A stretch of 64,000 nt of DNA, from the NCBI GenBank assembly GCA_038141425.1, contig JAYQIC010000001.1, forward strand, positions 372,001 through 436,000, given 5' to 3'. Below, piece by piece: positions 1-9,702 of the stretch. Made by a program: the position numbers and the translations under genes. Position 1 is the stretch's first letter, and each line of letters begins with the position of its first letter. The notes under the pieces are model-generated. The model was given only the letters and a program-made list of their open reading frames with translations. It did not search any database and was not told where the DNA came from. The stretch comes from UBA7985 sp038141425 (GTDB lineage: Bacteria; Pseudomonadota; Alphaproteobacteria; UBA7985).

Positions 1-561
1 GGCATTATGGCCGACCAGGCTGCGCGCATGTCGCGGCTGGTGGAAGACCTGCTGTCGCTGTCATCGATCGAGATGAACGCAAGCGTCGTCCCCAGCGGGG
101 CGGTGGATCTGGAAAAGCTGCTGCTCACGGTTTCTGAGTCGCTGTCCAACCGTGCAGAGCGCGCCGAACAGTTGATCGATCATGCGATCGACGGCTCGCT
201 GCTGGTTCGTGGCGATTCCGATGAACTGACGCAGGTGTTCTGGAACCTGATCGAGAACGCGATCAAGTACGGCCGAATCGGGCAGACCGTGAACCTCCGT
301 GCTACGGCGATTTCCGAAGGCAGCGAAATCCGGGTCGATGTCATTGACGAGGGCGAAGGCATCGACGAGCAGCACCTCTCACGGCTGACCGAGCGTTTTT
401 ACCGTGTGGACAAGGGCCGCAGCCGGGAAATGGGCGGTACCGGGCTGGGACTGGCAATTGTGAAGCATATCGTCGCCCGCCACCGCGGGCGTCTGATCAT
501 CACCTCGGTCCCAGATCAGGGATCGACCTTCAGCGTGGTTCTACCTGCCATCCGCGGATGA
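1..561 (+). CDS. phoR: PhoR-type sensor histidine kinase, 3' part (5' end outside window)
   Basis: C-terminal kinase core of the membrane histidine kinase that phosphorylates PhoB under phosphate limitation. The window opens inside the gene, in frame from base 1. The end of the dimerisation helix is followed by the ATP-binding domain: N box NLIENAIKYG, G1 box DEGEGI, F box ERFYRVDKGRS and G2 box GGTGLGLAIVKH, then the TGA at 559-561. The phosphorylated His lies upstream of the window. The PhoR assignment rests on the downstream Pho box, pstSCAB and phoB; by domain alone it is a HisKA/HATPase_c kinase. Confidence 0.9.
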   Translation, partial: GIMADQAARMSRLVEDLLSLSSIEMNASVVPSGAVDLEKLLLTVSESLSNRAERAEQLIDHAIDGSLLVRGDSDELTQVFWNLIENAIKYGRIGQTVNLRATAISEGSEIRVDVIDEGEGIDEQHLSRLTERFYRVDKGRSREMGGTGLGLAIVKHIVARHRGRLIITSVPDQGSTFSVVLPAIRG

Positions 562-580
562 TCCAGACACAATCATCCGC
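554..580 (+). terminator. Hairpin over the phoR stop codon
   Basis: GCGGATGAT at 554-562 and ATCATCCGC at 572-580 are perfect 9-bp inverted repeats around a 9-nt loop, overlapping the phoR stop. No T run follows, so it may be a weak terminator or an mRNA 3'-end stabiliser rather than a full intrinsic terminator. Confidence 0.4.
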
Positions 581-581
581 G

Positions 582-610
582 CTGTCATGAAACCGTAACA
601 TTGACGTAAC
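582..610 (+). promoter_or_regulatory. Pho box (PhoB-binding direct repeats) upstream of pstS
   Basis: Three 7-bp units spaced by exactly 4 bp: CTGTCAT (582-588), CCGTAAC (593-599) and ACGTAAC (604-610), giving the 11-bp period of PhoB operators. The first unit matches the classical Pho half-site. A further imperfect CGTAAC lies at 626-631. The site is about 145 bp upstream of the pstS start, so PhoB very probably activates pstS from here under phosphate starvation. Confidence 0.8.
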
Positions 611-753
611 ATCCAAGAAGCGTCGCGTAACTAAGCCCAGTTTCACCGGCGCGGGTCGGCTGAGTCTGGTGGGATTTTGTGGAAGACGTCCATGCCTGAA
701 CTCGGCTGCTTCGACCGGCCTGTAGAAAGCGTCAAACTCTTGGAGATCCCCAC

Positions 754-1741
754 ATGCGTCTCGTTGCTCTGACCCTTGCTGGTCTGATCACTGCCGGTGC
801 TGCTGCTGCAGACCGCGCAGATACCGTATCGATCGTCGGTTCGTCGACGGTTTACCCCTTTGCCACCGCTGTCGCTGAAGCCTTCGGTGAGACCACCGAC
901 TTCAACACCCCTGTTATCGAATCCACCGGCTCTGGCGGCGGCATGAAGCTGTTCTGTGCTGGTGTCGGCCTCGACCACCCAGACGTGACGAACGCTTCAC
1001 GCCGTCAGAAGTCCAGCGAAGCAGAAACCTGCGCAGCCAACGGCGTTGAGTTCACCGAATTCATGATTGGTTACGACGGCATCGTACTCGCCAACTCCAA
1101 AAACGGTGGCCCCACACTCGACATGTCCAAGATGCAGATTGCCATGGGCGTGCTGGCTGAAATCCCGAACGCTGATTGCACCGAATTCTCCGCCAACCCT
1201 TACAGCAACTGGTCGGATATCGATGCGTCTCTGCCAGAACCGTCCGATTCTGGTTCTGGGTCCACCAACCTCATCCGGTACCCGTGACGCCTTCGAAGAA
1301 CTGGTGATCCACTCTGCGCTGAAGAGCGTTGGCTGTGACAAAGCAACCTACAAGGCCGCTGAAATCCGCGAAGACGGCGCCTACGTCGAATCCGGTGAGA
1401 ACGACACCCTGATCGTCGATCAGCTGGTTAAGGACGGCGACGCCATCGGCGTGTTCGGCTTCTCGTTCCTGCAGAATAACGCCGACCGCCTCAAGGGCGC
1501 GTCCGTCGGCGGTGTTTCCCCGACCTTTGACGCCATCGCCTCGGGCGACTACCCGGTCTCCCGCTCGCTGTGGTTCTACGTCAAGAACAACCACGTCGGC
1601 ATCGTACCGGGCATTGCCGAGTACGCTGAAGAATTCGTCGTGCAGGCCGCTCAGGATGGCCCACTGACCGAGATCGGCCTGATCCCGGGTGGCGACGATG
1701 ACCAGGATGCCATGGAAGCCGCACTGGACTCGCTGTTCTAG
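754..1741 (+). CDS. pstS: Phosphate ABC transporter, periplasmic phosphate-binding protein PstS (frame broken)
   Basis: Binds phosphate in the periplasm and delivers it to PstCA. ATG at 754 opens a signal peptide (MRLVALTLAGLITAGAAAA) and a PstS core with the motifs SIVGSSTVYPFA and STGSGGGMKLFC, where phosphate-binding Ser/Thr residues lie. The frame changes near 1235-1243: the first frame runs to SDIDASLPE and the second continues with PILVLGPPTSSGTRDAFEE, the expected next segment, to TAG at 1739-1741. A single extra base explains it. Length about 328 aa, normal for the long PstS form. First gene of pstSCAB, under the Pho box. Confidence 0.92.
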
Positions 1742-2006
1742 GTTTGCGCTGCGAGCAAACCCGGCCGCCCCAGCCTAACCCCGGGCCGGGGCGGTCAGCA
1801 TAGACAGAAGGTTCCCCCGATCTTCTGGCCCCTAAGGGGATTGGCTTGCCCGTCAGGCCGGTCCCTCCTTTTTCGCCTACGCCGGCGCTGTTACGCCGAC
1901 GTTCACTTCGGAAGACCCGGAGTTCCGGACAGAGACCAGCGGCATCCCAAGGTCCTTGTCCGAAGCCCCGCGTCGGCACTTCAGTTAAGTTCAGGAATTC
2001 GCGTCG
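1742..2006 (+). other. pstS-pstC intergenic region with stacked hairpins
   Basis: Immediately after the pstS stop, GTTTGC (1742-1747) pairs with GCAAAC (1755-1760), and CCGCCCC (1765-1771) pairs with GGGGCGG (1788-1794). CCCC-TAA-GGGG follows near 1830-1840. None has a clear T run. Such hairpins after a binding-protein gene usually stabilise its mRNA or partly terminate, giving more PstS than membrane subunits. No coding sequence seen here. Confidence 0.55.
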
Positions 2007-4181
2007 ATGAATCGCACCTTCAAGCCTGTCGCTCCAGATTGCGTTCTTCATCATCATGATTCTGGGTCTGACGCTGTTCTTCGGCGCCTATGCTTTGGCG
2101 ATCCCGGCCATAGCGGGCTACATCTGGCTCGCTGTCGCCTTTGGCCGACGCCGTCTTTACGGGCGTGAATTGACGCTCGAGGACGCCCGTTCAGCCAAGC
2201 TCAACCGCTTTGGCCTGCCCAACCTGCCCCGCTTTTACGGCTTTCTGACCGTGCTTTGGTGGCTGGCCCCGCCGATTCTGGCGCTGCTGGTGTACCGTAG
2301 CCTTGGCGTGCCGCTGCTCGAGGGCATGATGGAGCGCGAGACCCTCGCGCTCATGGGCAAGACCATCGACTACGACCAGCTGCACCAGTTCGCCCGGTCG
2401 ATGCTGACCACGCTGGGCCCGCTGGGCGACGGCCCTGTAGCAATGCTGAGCGCGGCGCAGCAGGAAGCCCACCCCGGTCTGCAGGCCTACTTCGAACAGC
2501 AGCACGCCACACGCCGGTTCTTCTGGCTCGCGCTGATCGCTGCCGGGATCGCGCTGTGGCTGAGCGCGCCTCGGCAAACCCCGGGCACGTCAGGGCGGGT
2601 GCTGGCCTTTGCGCTGGCGCTGGTGCTGATTTTTGTGGCGCTGATTTCCGGGTACGGCGCGGCTTCGATCCTCGTACTGCTGGTTATGGCGGTCGTGCTG
2701 CTTTCAACCACTCTGCCGGCCAACTTCACCCGCTTGCTTTTCATGGTCGCCGGCCTGTGGGTGCTGGTGTTCCTGCGGGATCAGACAGAGTGGGGACAGG
2801 GCGGCACCATTCTTTCGCTGATCGTGCTCGCGCTTTCGGTGCTGGTCATGGTGAACCGGGGCGTGCGGCCGCGTCTGGACGACCCCCGGTTCGTCCTGAT
2901 CGCCAGCGCGGCGCTGCTTGTGCTGCTGCTCACCGTGCTGACGTGGCTGGGTGCTTATGGCTGGCTGTTCGAGCAGGGCCGCATTCTGCTGTTCGAGATT
3001 TCTCGCGGTGAGCTGGGGCTGCAAATCCAGCTGCTCGACAACGCCGCCGCCACGCTGCGCACCGGGCAGGTCGCGGATGACCCCGCATTGGCCGCCGCCG
3101 CCGAGCGGGTCCGGGACGCGCAGAACCTGCTGCGCACCGGCTATTTGGTGACGCTGGCTGGCGGGATTGTCTTCGGCATCCTCGGCTCGATGGTATTCAT
3201 CCGCCGGGGCACGCTGGCGCAGGTCCGCCACGAGCAGGCCGCCAACGTCGGCATGATCCTGACCTCGGCTGCGGCGATCCTCGTCACCGTCGGGATCGTG
3301 ATTGCATTGCTCTCCAACGCTGAGCTGTTTTTTAGCAAGTACCCGATCGAGGACTTCCTGTTCGGTCTGCATTGGTCCAAGGACGCACCGATCCGCGATG
3401 ACCAGGCCGGGGGCTTCAACCTGGGTGCGGTGCCCGTGTTCTACGGCACGCTGGTGGTATCGCTGGTGGCGCTGACCGTGGCCCTGCCCATCGGCCTGAT
3501 GTCGGCGATCTACTTGGCCGAATACGCCGGGCCACGCGTGCGCGGTGTGTTCAAGCCGATCCTCGAAATCCTCGCCGGTATCCCGACCATCGTATACGGC
3601 GTGTTCGCGCTGCGCTCGGGCATCCCCTTCGCCAAGGACTTCTTCAACGGGCTGGAATGGCTGTTGGAACTGCGGTTTCTGCCCGCGGCCTTCCACCTCG
3701 AATACCTCGCGCTGGACGTGGGCGCGAAGTCAGCCGTGGTCGCCGGTGCGGTCATGGGGATCATGCTGATCCCGTTCATCTCATCGCTGTCCGATGACGC
3801 GCTGAAGGCCGTGCCGCGCTCCCTGCGCGATGGTTCGCTGGCGCTGGGCGGCAACAAGTCGGAAACGATCCTGCGGGTGCTGATCCCCGCGGCCCTGCCC
3901 GACATCATGGGCGGCTTTCTGCTCGCCACCTCCCGCGCCATCGGTGAGACCATGATCGTGGTGCTCGCAGCCGGGGGCAGGCCAACCTGACCATCGACAT
4001 CCTCGACCAGATGACCACCGTGACGGTGCAGATCACCGAACTGCTGATCGGTGACGCCGAATTCGATCGCGCCAATACCCTGTCGGTCTTCGGGCTGGGG
4101 CTGGTGCTGTTCGTCTCGACCCTCCTGCTCAACCTCGCCGCGATTCAGGTCGTGCGCCGATGCCGCCAGAGGTACAGCTGA
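2007..4181 (+). CDS. pstC: Phosphate ABC transporter permease PstC, long form (frame broken twice)
   Basis: Inner-membrane channel subunit of the Pst transporter. I place the start at ATG 2007, preceded by AGGA at 1993-1996 with 9-nt spacing; MNRTFK joins LSLQIAFFIIM after a +1 slip near 2024. A second break lies in the G run 3973-3977, where one added G restores AAGGQANLTIDILDQMTTVTV through TGA at 4179-4181. The protein is about 724 aa, more than twice the E. coli length, with a multi-TM N-terminal extension before the transport domain (EAA-type loop around LRDGSLALGGNKSETILRV). Long PstC is known, for example in Pseudomonas. Its stop overlaps the pstA start by one base (TGATG). Confidence 0.9.
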
Positions 4182-5696
4182 TGACGGAGACTGACGCCAT
4201 GGTCGCAGGCCAAGCCAGTACCAGCCCGCATCTGACCGAAGCCGCCGCCCGGCGCCGCGCTGCACGCCAGCGCGGGGAACTGATTTTCCGCTCCCTCGGT
4301 CTGGCAGCGCTGGGGCTGGCCGCGCTGTTCCTCGTCGCGCTCATGTATTCGGTGTTCAAGAAGTCCTACAACGGCTTCGTTCAGTCCTTCATCACCCTTG
4401 AAATCCCATTGGACGCAGAGATCCTCGACCCCGAAGACCTCGCCCAGTATCAGGCCTCTGTCGGTATTGCGCCCGAGCTGTGGGCCGCCGAGATCACACC
4501 GACCACGCGCGGCGCCAAATCCGCCTCGCGCAAGGTCCAGCGGACCGCCGCCTACAAGAAGATGGTCGAGGCGATGATCGACCAGAACCACGGAGAGGCC
4601 TTCACCGGCTACGACGGCGACCGGGCGCGGAAGAAGGCGATTTCCCAGACCGCGGGTATGATCAGCACTGAAACCCTGCTGACCATCCGCGACCGCCTCG
4701 TCTCCGGCGAGTATCGGTTGGGGGAGACCGTCACGGTTCGGGCGCTGGCGGCCGGTGATGCCGACGTGCTGTTCAAGGATATGAAGCGGCAGACCCGCAA
4801 GAACCTCGATTCTGAGAACTGGATCCTGCTCAAGGAATCCATCGACACCAACGGCCTGAGCGGGCTCACAAGCGGGCGCGACAGTGGGCGGGTCAGCATC
4901 CGGCCCTATCTCGGTGTCCCCCGGCTTGATCTGCTCGGCTGGACCATCCTCGAACGCCAGCCCGGCTTCTTTGGCTCGGCATCCTCGACCCAGCCCGAGC
5001 GCGCCGGTATCGCAGCCGCGGCACAGGGCACGTTCCTGATGCTGATGGTGGTGGTGGTCCTGTCCGGTGCCCGTAGGGGTGCTGGCGGCCGTGTATCTGG
5101 AGAAATTTGCGCCGCGCAACCAGTTCACCGATTTCATGGAAATCAACATCAACAACCTTGCCGCCGTGCCGTCGATCATCTTCGGCATTCTCGGCGCAGC
5201 GGTGATTATCCAGTGGCTGTTCCCGGGCTCGCGGGGCTTCCCCATCGTCGGCGGCACCGTGCTGTCGTTCATGACGCTGCCAACGGTGATCATCGCGGCG
5301 CGCGCGGCCATCGGCGCGGTACCGCCAAGCTATGAGCAGGCGGCGCTGGGTATGGGCGCCTCGCGCCAGCAGGCGGTGTTCCAGCACGTCCTGCCCGCCG
5401 CCCTGCCCGGGATCGCCTCCGGCGTCATCATCAGGCTGGCACAGGCCGCAGGCGAGACTGCGCCGCTGCTGATGGTCGGCATGAACGCCTTCATCAAAGA
5501 CGTCTGCGAAGCCGGCGCCGGGTGCCTGATGGCCAAGGGCGTGGGCATGCCGTCACAGATTTACCAGTGGGCAGCTGACGACGACCCGCTGTTCCAGAAC
5601 AAGACCGCCGCGGGCATCGTCTGCCTGCTCGCGCTGGTCATCTCTATGAATGCGCTGGCGACCTTTATCCGCGCGCGCTTCGAGCGATCCAACTGA
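4181..5696 (+). CDS. pstA: Phosphate ABC transporter permease PstA, long form (frame broken)
   Basis: Partner membrane subunit of PstC. ATG at 4181 overlaps the pstC stop. A TM segment (residues about 35-60) is followed by a large soluble periplasmic region, then the transport domain. The frame changes near 5066-5072: TFLMLMVVVVLS continues as VPVGVLAAVYLEKFAPRNQ in the next frame, as in PstA; one surplus G in TCCGGTG explains it. The EAA-type loop is AALGMGASRQQAVFQHVLP. About 504 aa in total, again the long form. Ends TGA 5694-5696, 14 bp before pstB. Confidence 0.9.
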
Positions 5697-5710
5697 GGGA
5701 ACCCGCCACC

Positions 5711-6476
5711 ATGTCTCAAACCGACCTCCGCATGCAGGCCCGGGACGTCAACGTCTTCTACGGGGACGACCACGCGCTCCGGGCGTCTCGCTCGACGTTC
5801 CGAACCGGCACGTCACCGCGCTGATCGGCCCGTCGGGCTGTGGCAAGTCCACCTTCCTGCGCTGCCTCAACCGCATGAACGACACCATCGACATTGCCCG
5901 GGTCGAGGGCTCCATCCTGCTCGAGGGCGAGGATATCTACGGCGAGGGCATCGACGCCAACCTGCTGCGCCAGCGCGTCGGCATGGTGTTCCAGAAGCCA
6001 AACCCGTTCCCGAAGTCGATCTACGACAACGTCGCCTACGGCCCGCGCCTGCACGGCATGGCACGCACCACCGAGGAGCTGAACCAAATCGTCGAGGACG
6101 CGTTGCGCGCAGCCGGCCTGTGGGAAGAAGTGCACGACCGACTGGACTCCGAAGCACTGGGTCTCTCGGGTGGTCAGCAGCAGCGCCTGTGCATCGCCCG
6201 CGCCATCGCCGTCTCGCCCGAGGTCATTCTGATGGACGAGCCCTGCTCCGCGCTCGACCCGATCGCCACGAGCATCATCGAGGAGCTGATCCTCGAGCTG
6301 GCGCGCGACTACGCCATCGTCATCGTCACCCACAACATGCAGCAAGCCCAGCGGGTGGCGGGCACAACCGCCTTTTCCACCTCGGCGATCTGGTGGAAGT
6401 GCAGCCGACCGACAAACTGTTCAACAAGCCCAAGGACCAGCGCACGAAGGACTACGTCGCCGGTTCCTTTGGCTAA
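5711..6476 (+). CDS. pstB: Phosphate ABC transporter ATPase PstB (frame broken twice)
   Basis: Cytoplasmic ATPase that drives PstCA. ATG at 5711. Walker A is GPSGCGKST, the signature is LSGGQQQRLCIARAIA, Walker B is EVILMDEPCSALDP, and the H-loop is VTHNMQQAQRVA. The frame slips in the GGG at 5778-5780 (HALR then GVSLDVPNRHV) and again in the TTTT near 6371-6374 (TTAF then FHLGDLVEVQPTDKLFNKP); both are cured by one more base in a homopolymer. Ends at the TAA following VAGSFG. About 255 aa, the usual PstB length. Confidence 0.92.
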
Positions 6477-6509
6477 GCCGGGCCATTCAGTGCTATGCAA
6501 GTCAGAACC

Positions 6510-7244
6510 ATGAGCGACAGCTTTGAGGCGCAGCAGATGCCCTACGCCACTGCCGAGGAATCACCGCTGGTGCTGATCGTCGAAGACGAGGAGGCGATCA
6601 TCACGTTGCTGGATTATAATCTACGCAACGCGGGCTATCTGACAGCGATTGCGCGGGATGGTGAAGAGGCGGTCGACCTCGCCCGCTCGCTGGAACCCAA
6701 CGCGATCCTGCTCGACTGGATGCTGCCGCTGCGCTCCGGGCTGGAAGTCTGCCGCCACCTGCGCCGGGCACCCGAGACCAGCGAAGTGCCGATCATCATG
6801 CTGACCGCGCGCGGCGAGGAGCAGGACAAGCTGCGCGGGCTGGACATGGGCGCGGATGACTACCTGACCAAGCCGTTCAGCCCGCAGGAACTGCTGGCAC
6901 GGCTGCGGGCTGTGATCCGCCGGGCGCAGCCTGCGCGCCTGAAAGAAGTGCTGACCTTTGACACCATCACCATGGACCAGAGCAGCCACCGCGTGACCCG
7001 CGGCGACCGACTGGTGGAGCTGGCGCCGACCGAATTCCGCCTGCTGCGGCACTTCCTGCAGTACCCCGGACGGGTGTTCTCGCGCGAGCAACTGCTGGAC
7101 GCCGTCTGGGGTCGGGAAAAGGAAATCGAAGCCCGCACGGTCGACGTTCACATTAGGCGACTCCGCAAAGCTCTTAATGATTCGGACGAGTCGAATGTCA
7201 TTCGGACTGTTCGTGAAGTGGGTTACGCCCTGGACCGTCCTTAA
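6510..7244 (+). CDS. phoB: Phosphate regulon response regulator PhoB
   Basis: OmpR/PhoB-family transcription factor. Receiver domain with acidic pocket VEDEEA, phosphoacceptor Asp in ILLDWMLP, and conserved T and K in MLTARGE and DDYLTKPFS. The C-terminal winged helix contains LAPTEFRLLRHFLQYPGRVFSR and the recognition-helix segment EARTVDVHIRRLRKAL. ATG 6510 is chosen; an in-frame ATG at 6495 would add five residues. The reading frame is intact. It follows pstB by only 33 bp, the place where phoU usually sits. Likely autoregulated through the upstream Pho box. Confidence 0.95.
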   Translation: MSDSFEAQQMPYATAEESPLVLIVEDEEAIITLLDYNLRNAGYLTAIARDGEEAVDLARSLEPNAILLDWMLPLRSGLEVCRHLRRAPETSEVPIIMLTARGEEQDKLRGLDMGADDYLTKPFSPQELLARLRAVIRRAQPARLKEVLTFDTITMDQSSHRVTRGDRLVELAPTEFRLLRHFLQYPGRVFSREQLLDAVWGREKEIEARTVDVHIRRLRKALNDSDESNVIRTVREVGYALDRP

Positions 7245-7526
7245 TTCAACCTAATAATCTCGCCTTATTTTAGTTCCACTTCAGGGCCTGCTATTCTTCG
7301 TGTCCTGAAAACAACAATTCTTTTGCTGACCCCCGTGCTCCGAGATGTGAAGACTGGGGCAATTGACTCGACCGCATGCGGGCGGGTTTAACCATTGCAG
7401 ATAACGAGATCAGGCGAAAATTGACATCTCAAGGGTGTGCAGCGCGCACTTTGCAGACGGCCAAGCGTCCGAAATGGTCTCGACATAAACGCAGACAGGC
7501 AAGGTTTTCAGGTGATGATCCCTTAC

Positions 7527-8649
7527 ATGAGAAAATCCGCTCTGGTGGGCTTGGTGGCGCTGGCAGTAACCGGCTGTCAGGCGGTTACCGACGAGAATCT
7601 CGGTACCACAATGACCACAACGAGCAGCGGCGGCGCGCTGGATGCTTCCACGACGTGACGACCACGTCGTCTGAGTTCGGCAGCAGCGGCTTCTCCGGTG
7701 GCTCGATCCAGAATGCGTCCTTCGCGCAGAGCTTCACGGCGAGCAGCAGCGCGGCCTTTGCCTCGCAGGGGATGGCCGATGGGCCTTCCCGCCCAACCCG
7801 CTGCCCGGTGAGTGTTACGCCCGGATCGCGCTGGCAGCCGTAAGCCAGACGGTCGAAGAACAGATCATGGTCGAACCAGCGCGGCAGGAAGTCCGCATCA
7901 TCCCCGCGCAGTTCGGTGATGTGCAGGAAGAGGTGATCGTCCGCGAAGCCACCACCGAGCTGGTGTCGGTGCCCGCGACCTTTATCACCGTGCAGGAAGA
8001 AATCGTGGTTCGCCCGGCTGCGCGCCGCCTGATCCCGATCGATCCGGTCTACGACACGGTGATCGAGGAAGTGGTGGTCGTGCCTGAGCGCACCGTATGG
8101 AAGCCGGGCACCGGTCCGATCCAGAAGATCGACGAAGCCACGGGCGAGATCCTGTGTCTGGTCACCGAACCTGCGGTCACCAAGCAGGTTGAGCGCACCG
8201 TGATGATCCAGCCCGCATCCACGCGAGAAGAGATCATTCCGGCAATCACCGAAATCGTGCAGCGCGAGGTCGTCGACCAGCCTGCACGGATCGAAGAGCG
8301 CGTGATCCCGGCTGAGACCACCTTTGTCACCCGCCGGGTGGAAGTGGTCCCGGCGCGGAGGAAATCATCGAAATCCCGCCGGTGTTCGACACCATCACCC
8401 GTGAGGTGGTGGTCGAGCCAGCGCGGACCGAGTGGCGCTCGATCCTGTGTGAAACCAACACCACGCCCGATATCGTCAGCCGTATTCAGGTCGCGCTGCA
8501 GCGGGCAGGGTACTACAACGGCCCGATCGACGGCATCTTCGGCCCGCAGTCGCAGCGGGCGATCGACGGTTTCCAGCGTGACAACGGCCAGGTCGGCACC
8601 GGGCGTGACCATGGATACACTGAGCCTGCTGGGTGTGACGCTGTTCTGA
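7527..8649 (+). CDS. Repeat-containing lipoprotein with C-terminal peptidoglycan-binding domain (frame broken)
   Basis: Probable cell-envelope protein. ATG 7527 (or 7515) opens a lipoprotein signal with lipobox LAVTGCQ. A Ser/Thr-rich stretch follows, then about eight degenerate units of 23 residues (roughly 7855-8440) with conserved PA near the start and IPA or PxxFxxV near the end, rich in V and E, as in a beta-strand repeat. The C-terminus (VSRIQVALQRAGYYNGPIDG, then FGPQSQRAIDGFQRDNG) is a PG_binding_1 domain. Joining the parts needs frame changes near 7655, 7788 (GGG), 8356 and 8600; the last leads to GVTMDTLSLLGVTLF and TGA. About 370 aa. Anchored in lipid and peptidoglycan, it may tether the outer membrane to the wall; no exact family recognised. 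Confidence 0.7.
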
Positions 8650-8680
8650 TCAGCATCTTCATCGGCATCTGCAGGTGTCA

Positions 8681-8720
8681 TGAAAAAAGGGGCAGCGACC
8701 GGTTCAGGTCACTGCCCCTC
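8681..8720. terminator. Bidirectional intrinsic terminator between convergent genes
   Basis: GGGGCAGCGACC (8689-8700) pairs with GGTCACTGCCCC (8707-8718) across a 6-nt loop with one internal mismatch. It is preceded by AAAAAA and followed by TCTTTCG. The U run is best on the minus strand, terminating the OmpA-type lipoprotein gene, but the hairpin can serve the plus-strand repeat lipoprotein as well. Confidence 0.8.
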
Positions 8721-8792
8721 TTTCGTTGTGGTTCGCTGGGGTTTGGTTCAGGGGCCTCGCCAGCGCGAGCGCCCTTCCAGCCTTTTCGATGA

Positions 8793-9452
8793 TCAGCCGC
8801 CGCTCTGCGGGGTCAGCACGATTTCCACGCGGCGGTTCTGGGCGCGACCGTATTCGGTATCGTTCGCGGCGATGGGGTAGTTCTCACCGAAGCCGATGGC
8901 CGACATCCGGGCCGGGGATACGCCCTGCCCACGAGGAAGTTTCTGACCGCCCCGGCGCGCTGCACCGAAAGCCCCTGATTGTAGGCTTCGCTGCCGACGC
9001 TGTCGGTGTGACCCGCGATTTGTACCACCGTCTCGGGGTAGTTGATCATCACGTCAGAGACGTTGGTCAGGATGCCGTAGAACGACGGCTTGATCGCGGA
9101 GCTGTCGAAGTCGAAGGTGATTTCCGACGGCATCACGAGGCGCAGGTCGTCGCCCTGACGCTCGATTTCGACACCGGTGCCCTCGAGCGCGGTGCGCAGC
9201 TCGCGTTCCTGATAGTCCATGTAGGCACCAACGCCGGCACCAACAACACCGCCCGCCAGCGCGCCGCGGAGCGTTGCGACCCCGGTTGCCCTCTTCAGCG
9301 GTCACGGCGCCGACCAGCCCACCGACGGCCGCACCAATGGCACCGCCGCCACCGGCGTTGGTCAGCGTTGTCTGACCCGTGGAGGGGTCGGTCGCAACAC
9401 AGCCGGTCAGGAGGAAGGCCAGGCCTGCGGTGCTCAGTAGAATCTTTTTCAT
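8793..9452 (-). CDS. OmpA-family lipoprotein (YiaD-like; frame broken)
   Basis: Outer-membrane lipoprotein with a peptidoglycan-binding OmpA domain. The ATG at 9452 gives a lipobox (LAFLLTGCVA), a Gly/Ala-rich glycine-zipper region (GGGGAIGAAVGGLVGAVTA), then the OmpA core: FDFDSSAIKPSFYGIL, VVQIAGHTDSVGSEAYNQGL and, after a slip near 8925, NRRVEIVLTPQSGG and TGA at 8793-8795. Another slip near 9280 separates EEGNRG from TLRGALAGGVVGAGVGAYM. About 219 aa, like E. coli YiaD. Convergent with the repeat lipoprotein; both bind peptidoglycan. Confidence 0.85.
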
Positions 9453-9702
9453 GCTCGGAATCTCCAGCTCAAGTTTGGCGCCCGCTCTGCTAGCCGGTTC
9501 AGCAGCCCCCTGCTGTTCCTACGAACGCCGTGGTTATCAGCCCCCAATTTGGTCTCTATACCGCTTCAAGTCTGTACGACTTCAGCGGCAAACGGTAAGA
9601 ACCGGTAAAGTTTTGTTTCAGCTTGTAACAAAACCGGCGATTCCGGCTAATCCGGGGCAGAATTATGCCCACCTGAGACCCTACCCTTCACCCAGAGCCC
9701 CC

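Noticed and set aside
2007..4181. Long PstC as a novel fusion
   Set aside because: PstC and PstA of this long form are already known, for instance in Pseudomonas, so the length alone is not new.
7421..7450. TTGACA at 7421 as the -35 of the repeat lipoprotein promoter
   Set aside because: No acceptable -10 hexamer at 16-18 bp spacing downstream.
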